Assembly (NCBI RefSeq): GCF_044923475.1
Contig: NZ_CP137338.1
Location: forward strand, 2,108,001-2,172,000
Direction of reading: 5' to 3'
DNA length: 64,000 nt
Source of the DNA: JAAURS01 sp044923475
GTDB lineage: Bacteria; Cyanobacteriota; Cyanobacteriia; Thermosynechococcales; Thermosynechococcaceae
Position 1 is the first letter of the stretch. Each line of letters opens with the position of its first letter. Position numbers and translations under genes: made by a program. This document shows positions 52,493 to 61,082 of the stretch, piece after piece. The notes beneath the pieces were generated by a model. That model worked only from the letters and a program-made list of their open reading frames with translations. It searched no databases and was not told where the DNA came from.

Positions 52493-53611
52493 CTATTGTG
52501 ATAATCCTGCATTGCGCAGACGAGTGAGAAGTCCGGGACGATTACTATATTGTTCTTTCAGTTTTCGAAGGCGATTGCGAAAGGCATCCGCAGTTCCTTG
52601 CATGACTGCAACATCTCGTAAATCTTTGAGATGGGCGACGGCTCGATCGTAGGGGCCAGCTTGCTTCAGTTCGACCAATTGAGCAATTTCTTGCCATAGG
52701 GTTTCCGCCTTGGGGGCGATCGCCTCTAGTCGTTTTCGTTCCGCCTTTTCCGCAGCTTGACGTTCCTTCTGTTCTCTCACTTTCTGTTTATTTCGAGCAA
52801 TCTCAATCAACTCTGCTAGCGTTCGCCGAGCGTCCGTGCCAGTCGGAGTCTTTTTCTGGGCGTAGCGCGATCGTAAATGCAGCAGTAATTCGGCACCGAT
52901 ATGGGTTTCGCCGTTAATTGCTCTGAGCAGATAGTGGTTTCGCTCCGCGTCCGAGAGCGCTGCCAGCCATTCTTCAACAGGCTCGCTGGTTGCTTGAGCG
53001 CTGGTGCTTTCTGTCGCTGCTGCGGCAATGAGGTCTTCATCGACCAGAAAAAAGTCTGCCAATTCCTTGAGGGCGGGAGACAGCTTTTTGAGATTGGGCG
53101 GGATGGGCGGTTCAACCATCTCTTCCGGATCGGCAGCGGTATCTTCAGAAAAACCGGAGCGGAGCCAAGCCAAATATAACGCCCGAAAGTCGCCCTGCAA
53201 TAAGTCTTCGCGCAATGCAACTAACCCACCCAGAGGTACCCCTTCATCGGCAATCCAGGTATAGTAGTCTTCCGCATTCATTGTGATATCCAGAATGACG
53301 GATTTTTCAGTGGTTGAAACGGAAATGCAATGCTCGACGCAGTAGGGTTTGAATATCTCCGGCTTGACCAGCTTTTTGGGAAATCGAAACATTAATTGCC
53401 TCGTACCAAAGTTAGCAATGTAAAGCATCATGTCAAAGCAACGATCCAGCACTTTCTCTGGGTCGCCGCGAAAGTCGCTGTAGTTGTAGCCAAAGCTGGC
53501 GCGTGTTGCGCTCACAGAGGCCCGACTGGATAATCCCCTGAGATAGGTTTGGTCAGCGCTGCTTAATGGCCGATCTACCGCTTGAAATTCGTAGTACTGG
53601 TATTCGCTCAT
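52493..53611 (-). CDS. conserved hypothetical protein (SEYQYYEF family)
   Basis: A 372-residue protein beginning MSEYQYYEFQAVDRPLSSADQTYLRGLSSRA, a motif I recognise from a broadly distributed uncharacterised family. Residues 50-200 form an alpha/beta region; 235-330 are helical with a strongly charged coiled coil (KQKVREQKERQAAEKAERKRLE, here split at 11). A C-terminal helix pair follows. ATG 53611 is chosen since the family starts there. There is no known activity. Confidence 0.7.
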   Translation of the reverse strand: MSEYQYYEFQAVDRPLSSADQTYLRGLSSRASVSATRASFGYNYSDFRGDPEKVLDRCFDMMLYIANFGTRQLMFRFPKKLVKPEIFKPYCVEHCISVSTTEKSVILDITMNAEDYYTWIADEGVPLGGLVALREDLLQGDFRALYLAWLRSGFSEDTAADPEEMVEPPIPPNLKKLSPALKELADFFLVDEDLIAAAATESTSAQATSEPVEEWLAALSDAERNHYLLRAINGETHIGAELLLHLRSRYAQKKTPTGTDARRTLAELIEIARNKQKVREQKERQAAEKAERKRLEAIAPKAETLWQEIAQLVELKQAGPYDRAVAHLKDLRDVAVMQGTADAFRNRLRKLKEQYSNRPGLLTRLRNAGLSQ

Positions 53612-53655
53612 AAGATTGTTGCTGATGCGATGGTGCAAACTACATCTGTCTCATG

Positions 53656-54147
53656 TTAACTTGCCTGAGTGGGGCGATCGCCATTGACTTCATAGGGAAT
53701 CGCGTTTGCTTCCAACCAATCAATCGCAATTTGCTCTAGCGATTCTTGCCGATGGCGATACCAATCCTCTGTGATGTTATAGCGATGGATAGCATGTTTG
53801 AACCGTTGAAATGCACCTGAACCTTTGATTTGAAACAGCAATTCGTTGCTTAATTCAGCATCTTCAACTTCCTCGCAAAATCGCTGCATAATCGAGTATT
53901 CGTGAATATCGAACTTAGTGGGGAGCGGTAAATAGTCATCGGAATCCAAAACCTGCCTTGTTTTTTGGATCAATTCCTTTTGCCAATCCGCATAATCTGC
54001 CAGATCGTGCGCTTCTTCAACAGCACTAATCTCCTCATCACCAATGGTCACCAACTCGCCAGTCTGTCTGTTGAGATAAGCGTGACACTTATCGCTCACT
54101 GTATCCATTTCATCAATAACATCTTGAACCCTAACAACGAACGTCAT
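53656..54147 (-). CDS. UPF0158 family protein
   Basis: A 163-residue protein with the UPF0158 pattern: VQDVIDEMDTVSDKCHAYLNRQTGELV, FDIHEYSIMQRFCEE, KGSGAFQRFKHAI and DWYRHRQESLEQIAIDWLEANAI. The function is unknown. It is 44 bp upstream of the SEYQYYEF-family gene in the same direction and probably co-transcribed. Confidence 0.85.
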   Translation of the reverse strand: MTFVVRVQDVIDEMDTVSDKCHAYLNRQTGELVTIGDEEISAVEEAHDLADYADWQKELIQKTRQVLDSDDYLPLPTKFDIHEYSIMQRFCEEVEDAELSNELLFQIKGSGAFQRFKHAIHRYNITEDWYRHRQESLEQIAIDWLEANAIPYEVNGDRPTQAS

Positions 54148-54295
54148 TTTGACTCACCTCCAAATTCAGTGCAATGGCGCTCGCTTGAATGAGTTTAGTT
54201 CTAACGACCGTCTCTATAGCCCATATTGTAAGCAGATGACAACGGCGATCGCAAAACCCAAACCGAGCCAAAACCCAAGAGAGCTTGACTCTATG

Positions 54296-54310
54296 TTCCC
54301 ATTTAGGGAA
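54296..54310. promoter_or_regulatory. TTCCC-ATTTA-GGGAA operator-like palindrome before HigB-HigA
   Basis: A 15-bp dyad 70 bp upstream of the HigB start, followed by TATATT (54319-54324) as a possible -10. HigA-type antitoxins autoregulate through such dyads. Confidence 0.5.
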
Positions 54311-54379
54311 TTTATTGTTATATTAGATTTTGGGAGCGGTGTGTTAAGGTGTGCGGCGTGTATGAGATAGAACGGCAGC

Positions 54380-54679
54380 ATGAGAGCGATCGCACGAAGT
54401 ACGCTGCGTGAGTTTTGGGAATGTCCTGAGTATGCCGACTCGCAGGGTCAGCTAGAGGCGTGGTATCGGGAGGCAAAGCAGGCGAAATGGTCAGGCCCGA
54501 TGGAGGTTAAGGCTCAGTATGGAACGGCCAGTATTCTGAAAGGGGGGCGGGTTGTGTTCAATATCGCCGGGAATAAATATCGATTGGTGGTGGGGATTAA
54601 CTATCCAACGCAGACCGTTGTTATCAAATTTATTGGCACGCACAAGCAGTACGACCAAATTGATGCAGAGACAATATGA
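54380..54679 (+). CDS. higB: HigB-type mRNA interferase toxin
   Basis: A 99-residue RelE-superfamily toxin: STLREFWECPEYADSQGQLEAWYREAK, WSGPMEVKAQYGTASILKGGRVVFNIAGNKYRLVVGINY and VIKFIGTHKQYDQIDAETI, a full match to the HigB_toxin family that cleaves ribosome-bound mRNA. Its stop overlaps the next ATG by 4 bp. Confidence 0.92.
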   Translation: MRAIARSTLREFWECPEYADSQGQLEAWYREAKQAKWSGPMEVKAQYGTASILKGGRVVFNIAGNKYRLVVGINYPTQTVVIKFIGTHKQYDQIDAETI

Positions 54680-55893
54680 ACAGCACTGCCATTAGACCGA
54701 TCCGAACTAGAGCAGATTATGAAGCGGCCTTGCTACGAATTGATTCGCTCATGGATGCAGAAGCAGGGACGCCAGAGGCGGATGAGCTGGAGGTGTTGGC
54801 GACGCTGGTGGAACTTTATGAGAAGAAGCATTTCCCGATTGGCTGGCCAGATCCTATTGAAGCGATTCGGTTTCGCATGGAGCAGGCGGGGTTGTCGGCG
54901 CGGGATTTGATTCCGTTGTTGGGCAGTCGGGCGAAGGTGTCTGAGGTGTTGTCGGGGAAGCGGTCTTTGACGTTACAGATGATCCGAGCGCTCCACGAGC
55001 ATTTAGGGATTCCGGCGGAGGTGTTGCTGCGGCAACCGGGGGCATCGTTGCCAGAAATGCCGCTGGATTTGGACTGGTCGCGGTTTCCGTTGACGGCGAT
55101 GGCGAAGTTGGGTTGGATTGAACCGGGGCGAAATCTAAAGGAGCGGGCTGAAGAGATTATCCGGGATTTGATACAACGTGCGGGTGGGCCAGAGGCGTTA
55201 CCTGAGGGGCTGTATCGCAAGAATGATGGTGCCCGTCAGAATGCCAAGATGGATGCTTATGCGCTGAAGGCTTGGTGTTATCAGTTGCTGGCTGAGGCAA
55301 AGGCGACTGTACTACCGAGTGCTTATCGGCAAGGCTCGATTACGCAAGAGTTTGGCCGGAATTTGGTGCGTTTGAGTTCGTTGCGGGAGGGGCCAAGGCT
55401 AGCGAAGGAGTTTTTGGCGAACTATGGAATTCATCTGATTTATTTACCTCATCTACCACGTACTCATTTGGATGGCGCGGCGCTGAAGCTATCGGATGGA
55501 ACGCCTGCGATCGGGTTGACGCTGCGGTATGACCGTTTGGATAATTTCTGGTTTTGTCTGTGTCATGAGTTAGCCCACGTTGCGTTACACATGCAGAAGG
55601 GGATGGATGAGGCGTTTTTTGACGATCTAAGCCTTGGGGATGTGGAGGGGATTGAAACCGATGTTAAGGAGGCTGAAGCAGACCAATGGGCACAGGATGT
55701 GTTGATTCCGGCTGAGGTTTGGGCGGCAAGTATGGTGAAGGAGAATGCAACCCCGGCGGCGGTGGTTGAGTTAGCTCATGAGTTGGGGATTCATCCTGCG
55801 ATCGTGGCTGGGCGTGTGAGGAAGGAGTTACATAATTATCGGTTATTGACGCATTATGTAGGAAATGGCGAGGTTAGAAAGTTTTTTGCCTAG
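54676..55893 (+). CDS. HigA antitoxin fused to ImmA/IrrE metallopeptidase
   Basis: A 405-residue protein. Residues 10-125 are HigA: the DYEAALLRIDSLMDAEAGTPEADELEVLATLVELYE helices, then HTH LIPLLGSRAKVSEVLSGKRSLTLQMIRALHEHLG. After a linker, residues 235-400 are ImmA/IrrE-like with zinc motif HELAH (297-301) and a downstream EAEADQWAQDVLIP glutamate. ImmA proteases cleave XRE repressors, so one chain holds both antitoxin/repressor and protease. It is coupled to HigB by a 4-bp overlap. Confidence 0.9.
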   Translation: MNSTAIRPIRTRADYEAALLRIDSLMDAEAGTPEADELEVLATLVELYEKKHFPIGWPDPIEAIRFRMEQAGLSARDLIPLLGSRAKVSEVLSGKRSLTLQMIRALHEHLGIPAEVLLRQPGASLPEMPLDLDWSRFPLTAMAKLGWIEPGRNLKERAEEIIRDLIQRAGGPEALPEGLYRKNDGARQNAKMDAYALKAWCYQLLAEAKATVLPSAYRQGSITQEFGRNLVRLSSLREGPRLAKEFLANYGIHLIYLPHLPRTHLDGAALKLSDGTPAIGLTLRYDRLDNFWFCLCHELAHVALHMQKGMDEAFFDDLSLGDVEGIETDVKEAEADQWAQDVLIPAEVWAASMVKENATPAAVVELAHELGIHPAIVAGRVRKELHNYRLLTHYVGNGEVRKFFA

Positions 55894-56202
55894 GAATGAA
55901 TTTATCTATGCCTGAACATGAAAGTTTTAACCTATTCTGTAGTAGCCACTTTTTGCGTTTTCATGGAAAAACTATTGGAGTAGAACAATTAAAGATGATT
56001 CAATTGTCTAAGAAATTCATTAAAATTGGGAGAAGTATGCAGTGCATTTTAATTGCAAGCCACAAACAATTTACCAAGATTTAAAAGAGCAAGAATACAA
56101 AAGAAAATTGTATTTGTGTCTCATTATTCAAGGCGAATTGATGCTGAGAATACTGTTTCCTAACATCTGTTGATCTTTGTCCAATTTTCGAATTTCAAGA
56201 AA
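55894..56202. other. intergenic, AT-rich, no gene recognised
   Basis: About 310 bp between the HigA-ImmA and HEPN-type genes. A 62-codon frame from 55896 lacks a ribosome site and family signature. Codon use and base composition are AT-rich like the following gene, suggesting a separate acquisition boundary. Confidence 0.35.
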
Positions 56203-57153
56203 ATGCCCATTATTGATTTATACTCAAAACGAAAAAAATGTATCGAAAAAGGTGATCAACCTGAGATATATCAATATGATGATTTGCCAATAGCATTCCG
56301 AAGACAGATTGTTCACATTTGGGATAGTGCTATAGGTGTTTATCTAGCTAGCAGTTTTGGCGCAAAGATATGGTGTCAAGTTCATAATCTTTTGACTAGG
56401 GAACTTGGATTGTTTGAACTAAGTTCTGGCTTTCAAGTGGATCCTTTTGAGCAATGCAAAGAATTTTTACTTCATAAAGGTACTTCAGTTGAAAACCAGC
56501 TCGATTTGATTGAGCTGACATTTAAATTTATTAATGTAGTTATTCGCCAAAAGCTAGAGAAACCAATTGACTGGGATGAAATAGATTTTAAGAGAAAATT
56601 GTCACAACAACCAGATGAAGCCATCAGTGAGCTGAATTATCGCTTCCGTGAGCATGGAATTGGGTATCAGTTTGAGGGTGGTCAAATCATTCGTGTTGAC
56701 TCAAAATTTATTCATGCTGAAGTTGTTGTACCTGCGCTTGGCCTTCTGTCTAACTCGAATTTTATTGGCCCTGAGCAAGAATTCCGCAGCGCTCATGAAC
56801 ACTATCGCCGTCAGGAGTATAAGGATGCAATTGTCGATGCCTTAAATTCTTTTGAGAGCACTATCAAGTCAATATGTGATGTGCGTGGATGGGAATACTC
56901 AAAAACAGCGACTGCACAAAAACTGATTGAAGTCATATTTGCAAAAGAGCTAATACCAAAATATTTACAAGATTATTTCTCAGGATTAAGAAACGTGCTT
57001 GTATCAGGCGTTCCTACCGTACGTAATAAAACATCTGGCCACGGTCAGGGTGCTATACCAGTTGAAGTTCCTGAGCATTTAGCTGCATATGTGCTGCATC
57101 TTACCGCTGCAAATATTGTGATGCTTATTGAAGCACATAAGGCCCAACCATAA
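56203..57153 (+). CDS. STM4504/CBY_0614 family protein (HEPN/Abi-C-like C-terminus)
   Basis: A 316-residue protein. The N-terminus MPIIDLYSKRKKCIEKGDQPEIYQYDDLPIAFRRQIVHIW is the hallmark of the STM4504/CBY_0614 family. The C-terminal ~120 residues resemble abortive-infection HEPN domains, ending RNKTSGHGQG, where Arg...His (R-x4-H) is the HEPN RNase-type motif, then AAYVLHLTAANIVMLIEAH. A phage-defence RNase role is inferred. ATG 56203 is preferred over 56170 because the family begins MPI. The gene is markedly AT-richer than its neighbours. Confidence 0.8.
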   Translation: MPIIDLYSKRKKCIEKGDQPEIYQYDDLPIAFRRQIVHIWDSAIGVYLASSFGAKIWCQVHNLLTRELGLFELSSGFQVDPFEQCKEFLLHKGTSVENQLDLIELTFKFINVVIRQKLEKPIDWDEIDFKRKLSQQPDEAISELNYRFREHGIGYQFEGGQIIRVDSKFIHAEVVVPALGLLSNSNFIGPEQEFRSAHEHYRRQEYKDAIVDALNSFESTIKSICDVRGWEYSKTATAQKLIEVIFAKELIPKYLQDYFSGLRNVLVSGVPTVRNKTSGHGQGAIPVEVPEHLAAYVLHLTAANIVMLIEAHKAQP

Positions 57154-57182
57154 ACTGATAATAAAGATGGAGGTATGGACAA

Positions 57183-57545
57183 ATGGCTGTTACGACGCGG
57201 TACAAAAGACCTGAATATGACCATTCCCTCATAGGGTTGTGGCATATCTACGAAATGGAAATGTGGGATGAAGACTACTTCAACGAAGAAACCCAAGCCT
57301 ACATTGAAATTGCTCCTGAAAATAATGGCGAGTTCCAGTTCGGATTAGTCACAGGTTCAGTCGATGGCTATCTAGAAGATAATAATGGCAAAGAGCGTTT
57401 CGTTTTTACCTGGGATGGGGCTGACGAAATGGATGAAGCGAGCGGGAGCGGATGGCTTCAGATCAGCAGCAAAGATGAAGTGGAGGGACTTATCAAATTT
57501 CATGGTGGCGATCGCTCTACCTTCAAAGCCCGAAAAGCCGATTGA
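57183..57545 (+). CDS. small conserved protein of unknown function
   Basis: A 120-residue acidic, beta-rich protein: HSLIGLWHIYEMEMWDEDYFNEETQAYIEI, GEFQFGLVTGSVDGYL, RFVFTWDGADEMDEASGSGWLQI. I recognise this as a widespread uncharacterised family, often near defence genes. It starts 29 bp after the HEPN-type gene with ATGGAGGTATGG upstream acting as ribosome site, so it is probably co-transcribed. Confidence 0.75.
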   Translation: MAVTTRYKRPEYDHSLIGLWHIYEMEMWDEDYFNEETQAYIEIAPENNGEFQFGLVTGSVDGYLEDNNGKERFVFTWDGADEMDEASGSGWLQISSKDEVEGLIKFHGGDRSTFKARKAD

Positions 57546-57604
57546 CGATGGGTTATTGGTGAAGAGAAAAAGCGATCGCGCGTTCTTTCTAGGGCAACAA
57601 CGAA

Positions 57605-57950
57605 TGCAGATATAATAACCCATGAGCTTAACAAAAGAGGCACTATCAGAGGGTAGCCAGAGCAATGCATTTGCAACCTCAGAAGGTTGACCGACTCGCC
57701 CCATCGGGTGAAGTATTGCCATGTATGCCTTAGCTTCATCCTGCCACCTGTCGCTTTTTTAAACATGTCTGTGGCGATCGCACCTGGCCCCACCGCATTG
57801 ATGTGGATTCCTGATTTGGTATATTCGCTGCCGCTTTCGTTAAGCCCATCACGGCATATTTACTCGCCGTGTAGAGCGGGATGCTAGGCATGGCAATCGC
57901 TTCTCGCATACTGTTTGACTGTTTGGCGTAACCAGCAGTTAGCACCATCG
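57605..57950 (-). pseudogene. short-chain dehydrogenase remnant, frameshifted
   Basis: Minus-strand pieces in different frames line up with one SDR: IPLYTASKYAVMGLTKAAA (active-site YxxxK), GIHINAVGPGAIATDMFKKATGG, then AKAYMAILHPMGRVGQPSEVANALLWL. At least two frameshifts separate them, the N-terminal Rossmann half is missing and the C-terminal TGH..VDGG is lost. The last codons of the LysR gene run into this remnant. Confidence 0.8.
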
Positions 57951-58810
57951 CGGTCGGCCAATTTGCTCCACATCATTGAGACTGTCCAAGATGTCATCTC
58001 CAGCGGTAGCTCAAATACTTCGATCGCGTCTAGTGCAGAAAAATAACTAGCAGCACGAGAAGCGATCGTGGCAACTAAATCGCTGGAAGCAACGATCGAC
58101 GGAACAACTAATAGATGAGGAATAGTTAGCGCAATCCGGCGTTGCAAATTGCGATCCGCCAGGACTCGATCCACTTCCCCAGTTGTATCTCCGCGAATAG
58201 TCACTAGCACGTGCGATAAGCTAGCAAACTTTTCGATCGAGAGTGGCTTTTGCAGTAACGCCGGATGATTTTTACGGGCAATCCCGACAAAGCGTTCCTG
58301 AAATAAGGGTAAACAATGGGTTTGTCGAGAGGGCTTTGGAAAAACGCCCAATGCTAGATCGATCGCGCCTTGTTCCAATAGTTCGCCCACCCGATCTTTT
58401 TCAAATTCAATCATCCTAAAGTTCAGATGAGGCGAGACTGCTTGGCAATGGTCAAGGAGCTTAGGCATCACGACAAAACTTGTATAGTCTGCGCTCCCAA
58501 TCGCAAAGTCCCGTCGATCGGAGGCTGGGTTAAAATCTTGACTCGCTTGAATCGTTTGTCGCACTTGATGCAGCGCCGCAAAAATTCCTGGTGCGATCGC
58601 AGTTGCTTTGCGGGTCGGCTGCATTTCTCTGCCAACCCGAATAAATAACTCATCTCCAAATAACGTTCTCAAGCGCCCCAATGCAGCGCTCATAGCAGGT
58701 TGTCCTAGGTAGAGTCGTGCCGCCGCCATGGTGACACTCCGTTCCTCAAAGATGGCTTCAAAGGCAACCAACAAGTTTAAGTCAATCTGCCCTAGCTCAA
58801 TTGATTTCAT
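57884..58810 (-). CDS. LysR family transcriptional regulator
   Basis: A 308-residue LTTR: HTH at 9-60 (LNLLVAFEAIFEERSVTMAAARLYLGQPAMSAALGRLRTLFGDELFIRVG) and a PBP-like effector domain. The last dozen residues (KQYARSDCHA) are encoded within the SDR remnant, so the native C-terminus may have been replaced. It is divergent from the NmrA-type gene, with a 17-bp palindrome at its start. Probably controls the NmrA-monooxygenase-SDR run. Confidence 0.86.
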   Translation of the reverse strand: MKSIELGQIDLNLLVAFEAIFEERSVTMAAARLYLGQPAMSAALGRLRTLFGDELFIRVGREMQPTRKATAIAPGIFAALHQVRQTIQASQDFNPASDRRDFAIGSADYTSFVVMPKLLDHCQAVSPHLNFRMIEFEKDRVGELLEQGAIDLALGVFPKPSRQTHCLPLFQERFVGIARKNHPALLQKPLSIEKFASLSHVLVTIRGDTTGEVDRVLADRNLQRRIALTIPHLLVVPSIVASSDLVATIASRAASYFSALDAIEVFELPLEMTSWTVSMMWSKLADRDGANCWLRQTVKQYARSDCHA

Positions 58811-58826
58811 TGATTTTATTTATCAA
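58810..58826. promoter_or_regulatory. LysR-type box TTGAT-N7-ATCAA
   Basis: TTGATTTTATTTATCAA is a T-N11-A-type dyad overlapping the LysR start codon in the divergent region before the NmrA gene, consistent with autoregulation. Confidence 0.5.
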
Positions 58827-58928
58827 AACAATCGATTTGATTAATTTATTATGCCTTGATACTCTAAGTTGGGTAGCGAGTGCTAGCGATCGTTCAAGTG
58901 GGTAACGATAGAGAAGACTTAGGAGGTA

Positions 58929-59816
58929 ATGATGACAATTTTGGTCGCAGGGGCCACTGGAAATATCGGGGGGGAAGTGATTCGGCAACTTTCCCAGAAA
59001 GATATACCCGTCCGAGCGCTCGTGCGCGATCGCGCTAAAGCGAGCCATCTCGCCGCCCAAGGAATCGAATTAGCCATCGGCGATCTCTCCCAACCAGACA
59101 CCCTCGATGCAGCATTGCAGGGGACAGACGCTGCATTTTTAGTACTACCCAACTTGCCCAATCAAGTTGAATTGGAGTGCGGCTTTATTGATGCAGCAAA
59201 ACGGGCAGGCGTTCGACGTCTTGTCAAACTATCGGTCATGGGAGCTGGAGAATTGCCGAGTACCCTCCAACGGTGGCACGGTCAAATCGAACAACATTTA
59301 GAACAATCGGGAATGACGTGGACGCAGCTTCGTCCCAATATGTTCATGCAAAATATCCGCTGGTTTACTCAGACCATTGCCCAGACGGGAGTCATTTATA
59401 ACACCATTGGGGATACGCCCATTTCCCATGTCGATGTGCGAGATGTTGCTGCCGTTGCTGCAATCTGTCTCGCAGAGCCCGGTCACGAACACCAACGCTA
59501 TGTTCTGACGGGGCCGGAAGCGATTACCTTTGCCGCGATTGCCGAGCAATTCAGCCAAGTTTTGGATCGACCGATCGCCGCCGTCCAGATTCCTGCCGCA
59601 GATCTCAAGGCCGCACGACTGGCAGGCGGAGAACCGGAATGGTACTTAGATGCCGAACTAGAACTGTTCGACTGCTGGCAAAAAGGAGCCGGATCGACTG
59701 TAACCGATTGCATTCAGACTCTCACTGGCAAGCCAGCAAACTCCTATGCTAATTTTGCGCGGGATTATGCTCAAGCCCACCATCAAGATTTTTTGGTTAA
59801 ACCAGCGGTTTCTTAA
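58929..59816 (+). CDS. NmrA-like NAD(P)-binding protein
   Basis: A 295-residue atypical SDR: GATGNIGGEV Rossmann motif near the start, VRALVRDRAKASHL, and the family segments TWTQLRPNMFMQNIRWF and DVRDVAAVAAICLAEPGH. Members are redox sensors or quinone/isoflavone-type reductases. ATG 58932 or 58929 follows AGGAGGT. First gene of a three-gene run. Confidence 0.87.
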   Translation: MMTILVAGATGNIGGEVIRQLSQKDIPVRALVRDRAKASHLAAQGIELAIGDLSQPDTLDAALQGTDAAFLVLPNLPNQVELECGFIDAAKRAGVRRLVKLSVMGAGELPSTLQRWHGQIEQHLEQSGMTWTQLRPNMFMQNIRWFTQTIAQTGVIYNTIGDTPISHVDVRDVAAVAAICLAEPGHEHQRYVLTGPEAITFAAIAEQFSQVLDRPIAAVQIPAADLKAARLAGGEPEWYLDAELELFDCWQKGAGSTVTDCIQTLTGKPANSYANFARDYAQAHHQDFLVKPAVS

Positions 59817-59828
59817 GCGGAGACAACC

Positions 59829-60134
59829 ATGATTACCGAATATATTCGCTACAACTTACCCACTGGATTGAATCCTCAATTTGAGGCCGATTACGTCAAA
59901 GCCGCAGACTATTTGCAGGCATCCGCTGTCTGTATGGGCTGCGATCTAACCCATTGCGAAGAAGAACCGCAGCGCTATATTTTACGAATTCTTTGGACTT
60001 CTACAGCCGATCATCTCCAGATTTTCCGCAGTAGCGAAGAATTCAAGGGCTTTTTTACCTTGGTTCAGCCCTATATTCCCCACATTGAAGAGATGCAGCA
60101 CTATCAATTTACAGCCGTGCAGTTTAGTAAGTAA
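59829..60134 (+). CDS. antibiotic-biosynthesis-monooxygenase-like protein
   Basis: A 101-residue dimeric alpha/beta-barrel protein: EYIRYNLPTG..FEADYVKAADYLQAS, ILRILWTSTADHLQIFRSSEEFKGFF. The ABM fold is used for quinol oxidation or small-ligand binding. It is 12 bp after the NmrA gene with AAGCGGAGAC ahead. Confidence 0.78.
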   Translation: MITEYIRYNLPTGLNPQFEADYVKAADYLQASAVCMGCDLTHCEEEPQRYILRILWTSTADHLQIFRSSEEFKGFFTLVQPYIPHIEEMQHYQFTAVQFSK

Positions 60135-60201
60135 TTTAAATAGCGAAATAGCTACCTTTTTTTAGATCGTCGTCATAACCTTAGTAAATAAAACCCTCGC
60201 A

Positions 60202-60867
60202 ATGATGAAACCGCTTTGTATTATTGTTGGATTTGGCTCAGGCGTTGGATTGGGAATTGCCCGTGCCTTTGGTAATGCGGGTTTTCAGCTTGGATTGATT
60301 GCTCGAAACCCATCGAAATATGCCGATGCGATCGCATCTCTGACAGAAGCTGGCATTAATGCAACGAGCGTAGCAGCCGACGTCAGCGACGAGCGAGCAT
60401 TGGAGCGGGCGATCGCTAATATCCAGCAGCAAGGAACGGTAGAAGTTTTGATCTATAACGCTGTTTCGTCTACCTTCGGCAAACCCACAACCTTAACCGC
60501 AACCCAACTTGCCCAAGACTTTGCCGTGAACGCGATCGGTGCGTTAGTCGCAGCAAAAGCCGTCTTACCAGCCATGCGATCGCAAGGACGAGGAAGCCTA
60601 CTATTGACGGGTGGGGGCTGGGCGCACTATCCCTGGGATGAAGCCTCATCCATTAGTATTGGGAAAGCTGGATTGCGAAGTCTTACCCTCACGCTGGCTC
60701 AAGAATTAGCAGGTACGGGAGTTCGGGTTGGTATGCTCAGTATTATGGGTCAAGTCGCGCCCAATACTCCCTTTGCTCCCGATAAAATTGGAGCAGCATT
60801 TTTGGATCTCTATCAACAACCGACCGATGAATTTCAGCCAGAAACTTTGTTTCATGGCGTAAGCTGA
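60202..60867 (+). CDS. SDR family oxidoreductase, atypical active site
   Basis: A 221-residue SDR with VGFGSGVGLGIARAFG for cofactor, LIYNAVSS instead of NNAG, and ASSISIGKAGLRSLTLTLAQEL where Tyr of YxxxK is replaced by Ser (SxxxK). This sub-group recurs with similar changes, so it may have altered or no dehydrogenase activity. It follows the ABM gene by 67 bp. Confidence 0.84.
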   Translation: MMKPLCIIVGFGSGVGLGIARAFGNAGFQLGLIARNPSKYADAIASLTEAGINATSVAADVSDERALERAIANIQQQGTVEVLIYNAVSSTFGKPTTLTATQLAQDFAVNAIGALVAAKAVLPAMRSQGRGSLLLTGGGWAHYPWDEASSISIGKAGLRSLTLTLAQELAGTGVRVGMLSIMGQVAPNTPFAPDKIGAAFLDLYQQPTDEFQPETLFHGVS

Positions 60868-60907
60868 CGTGCGAATGTTGGATAGGATCGTACTATTCCC
60901 GATTATC

Positions 60908-61071
60908 AGAGGCTGTTTGAGAAGTCCCATTCAACCCTGCATTCGCCCCCCTGCCCCCTAACTAAAGCCCTTCGGGCTATAAGAAAGGGGGGTTCTGAGC
61001 CTCAAAGTTCCCCAGAATTGGGGGATTTAGGGGGCTAGTGCAATGTCTTTGCAACCTTTCAAACTGCCTCT
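60908..61071. mobile_element. MITE-like element, 13-bp imperfect terminal inverted repeats
   Basis: AGAGGCTGTTTGA (60908-60920) and TCAAACTGCCTCT (61059-61071) are inverted repeats with one mismatch. The 164-bp interior includes AGCCC-TTC-GGGCT and CCCCCTAACT/AGGGGGCTAG-type stems and no ORF. Composition and position between convergent genes match a non-autonomous cyanobacterial element. Confidence 0.6.
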
Positions 61072-61082
61072 CAGACTGAGGG

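Noticed and set aside
55896..56084. 62-residue frame after the HigA-ImmA gene
   Set aside because: No ribosome site, no family resemblance, composition like the surrounding AT-rich spacer.
60969..60984. AGCCCTTCGGGCT hairpin as a terminator
   Set aside because: It lies inside the inverted-repeat element and is not followed by a T-run.
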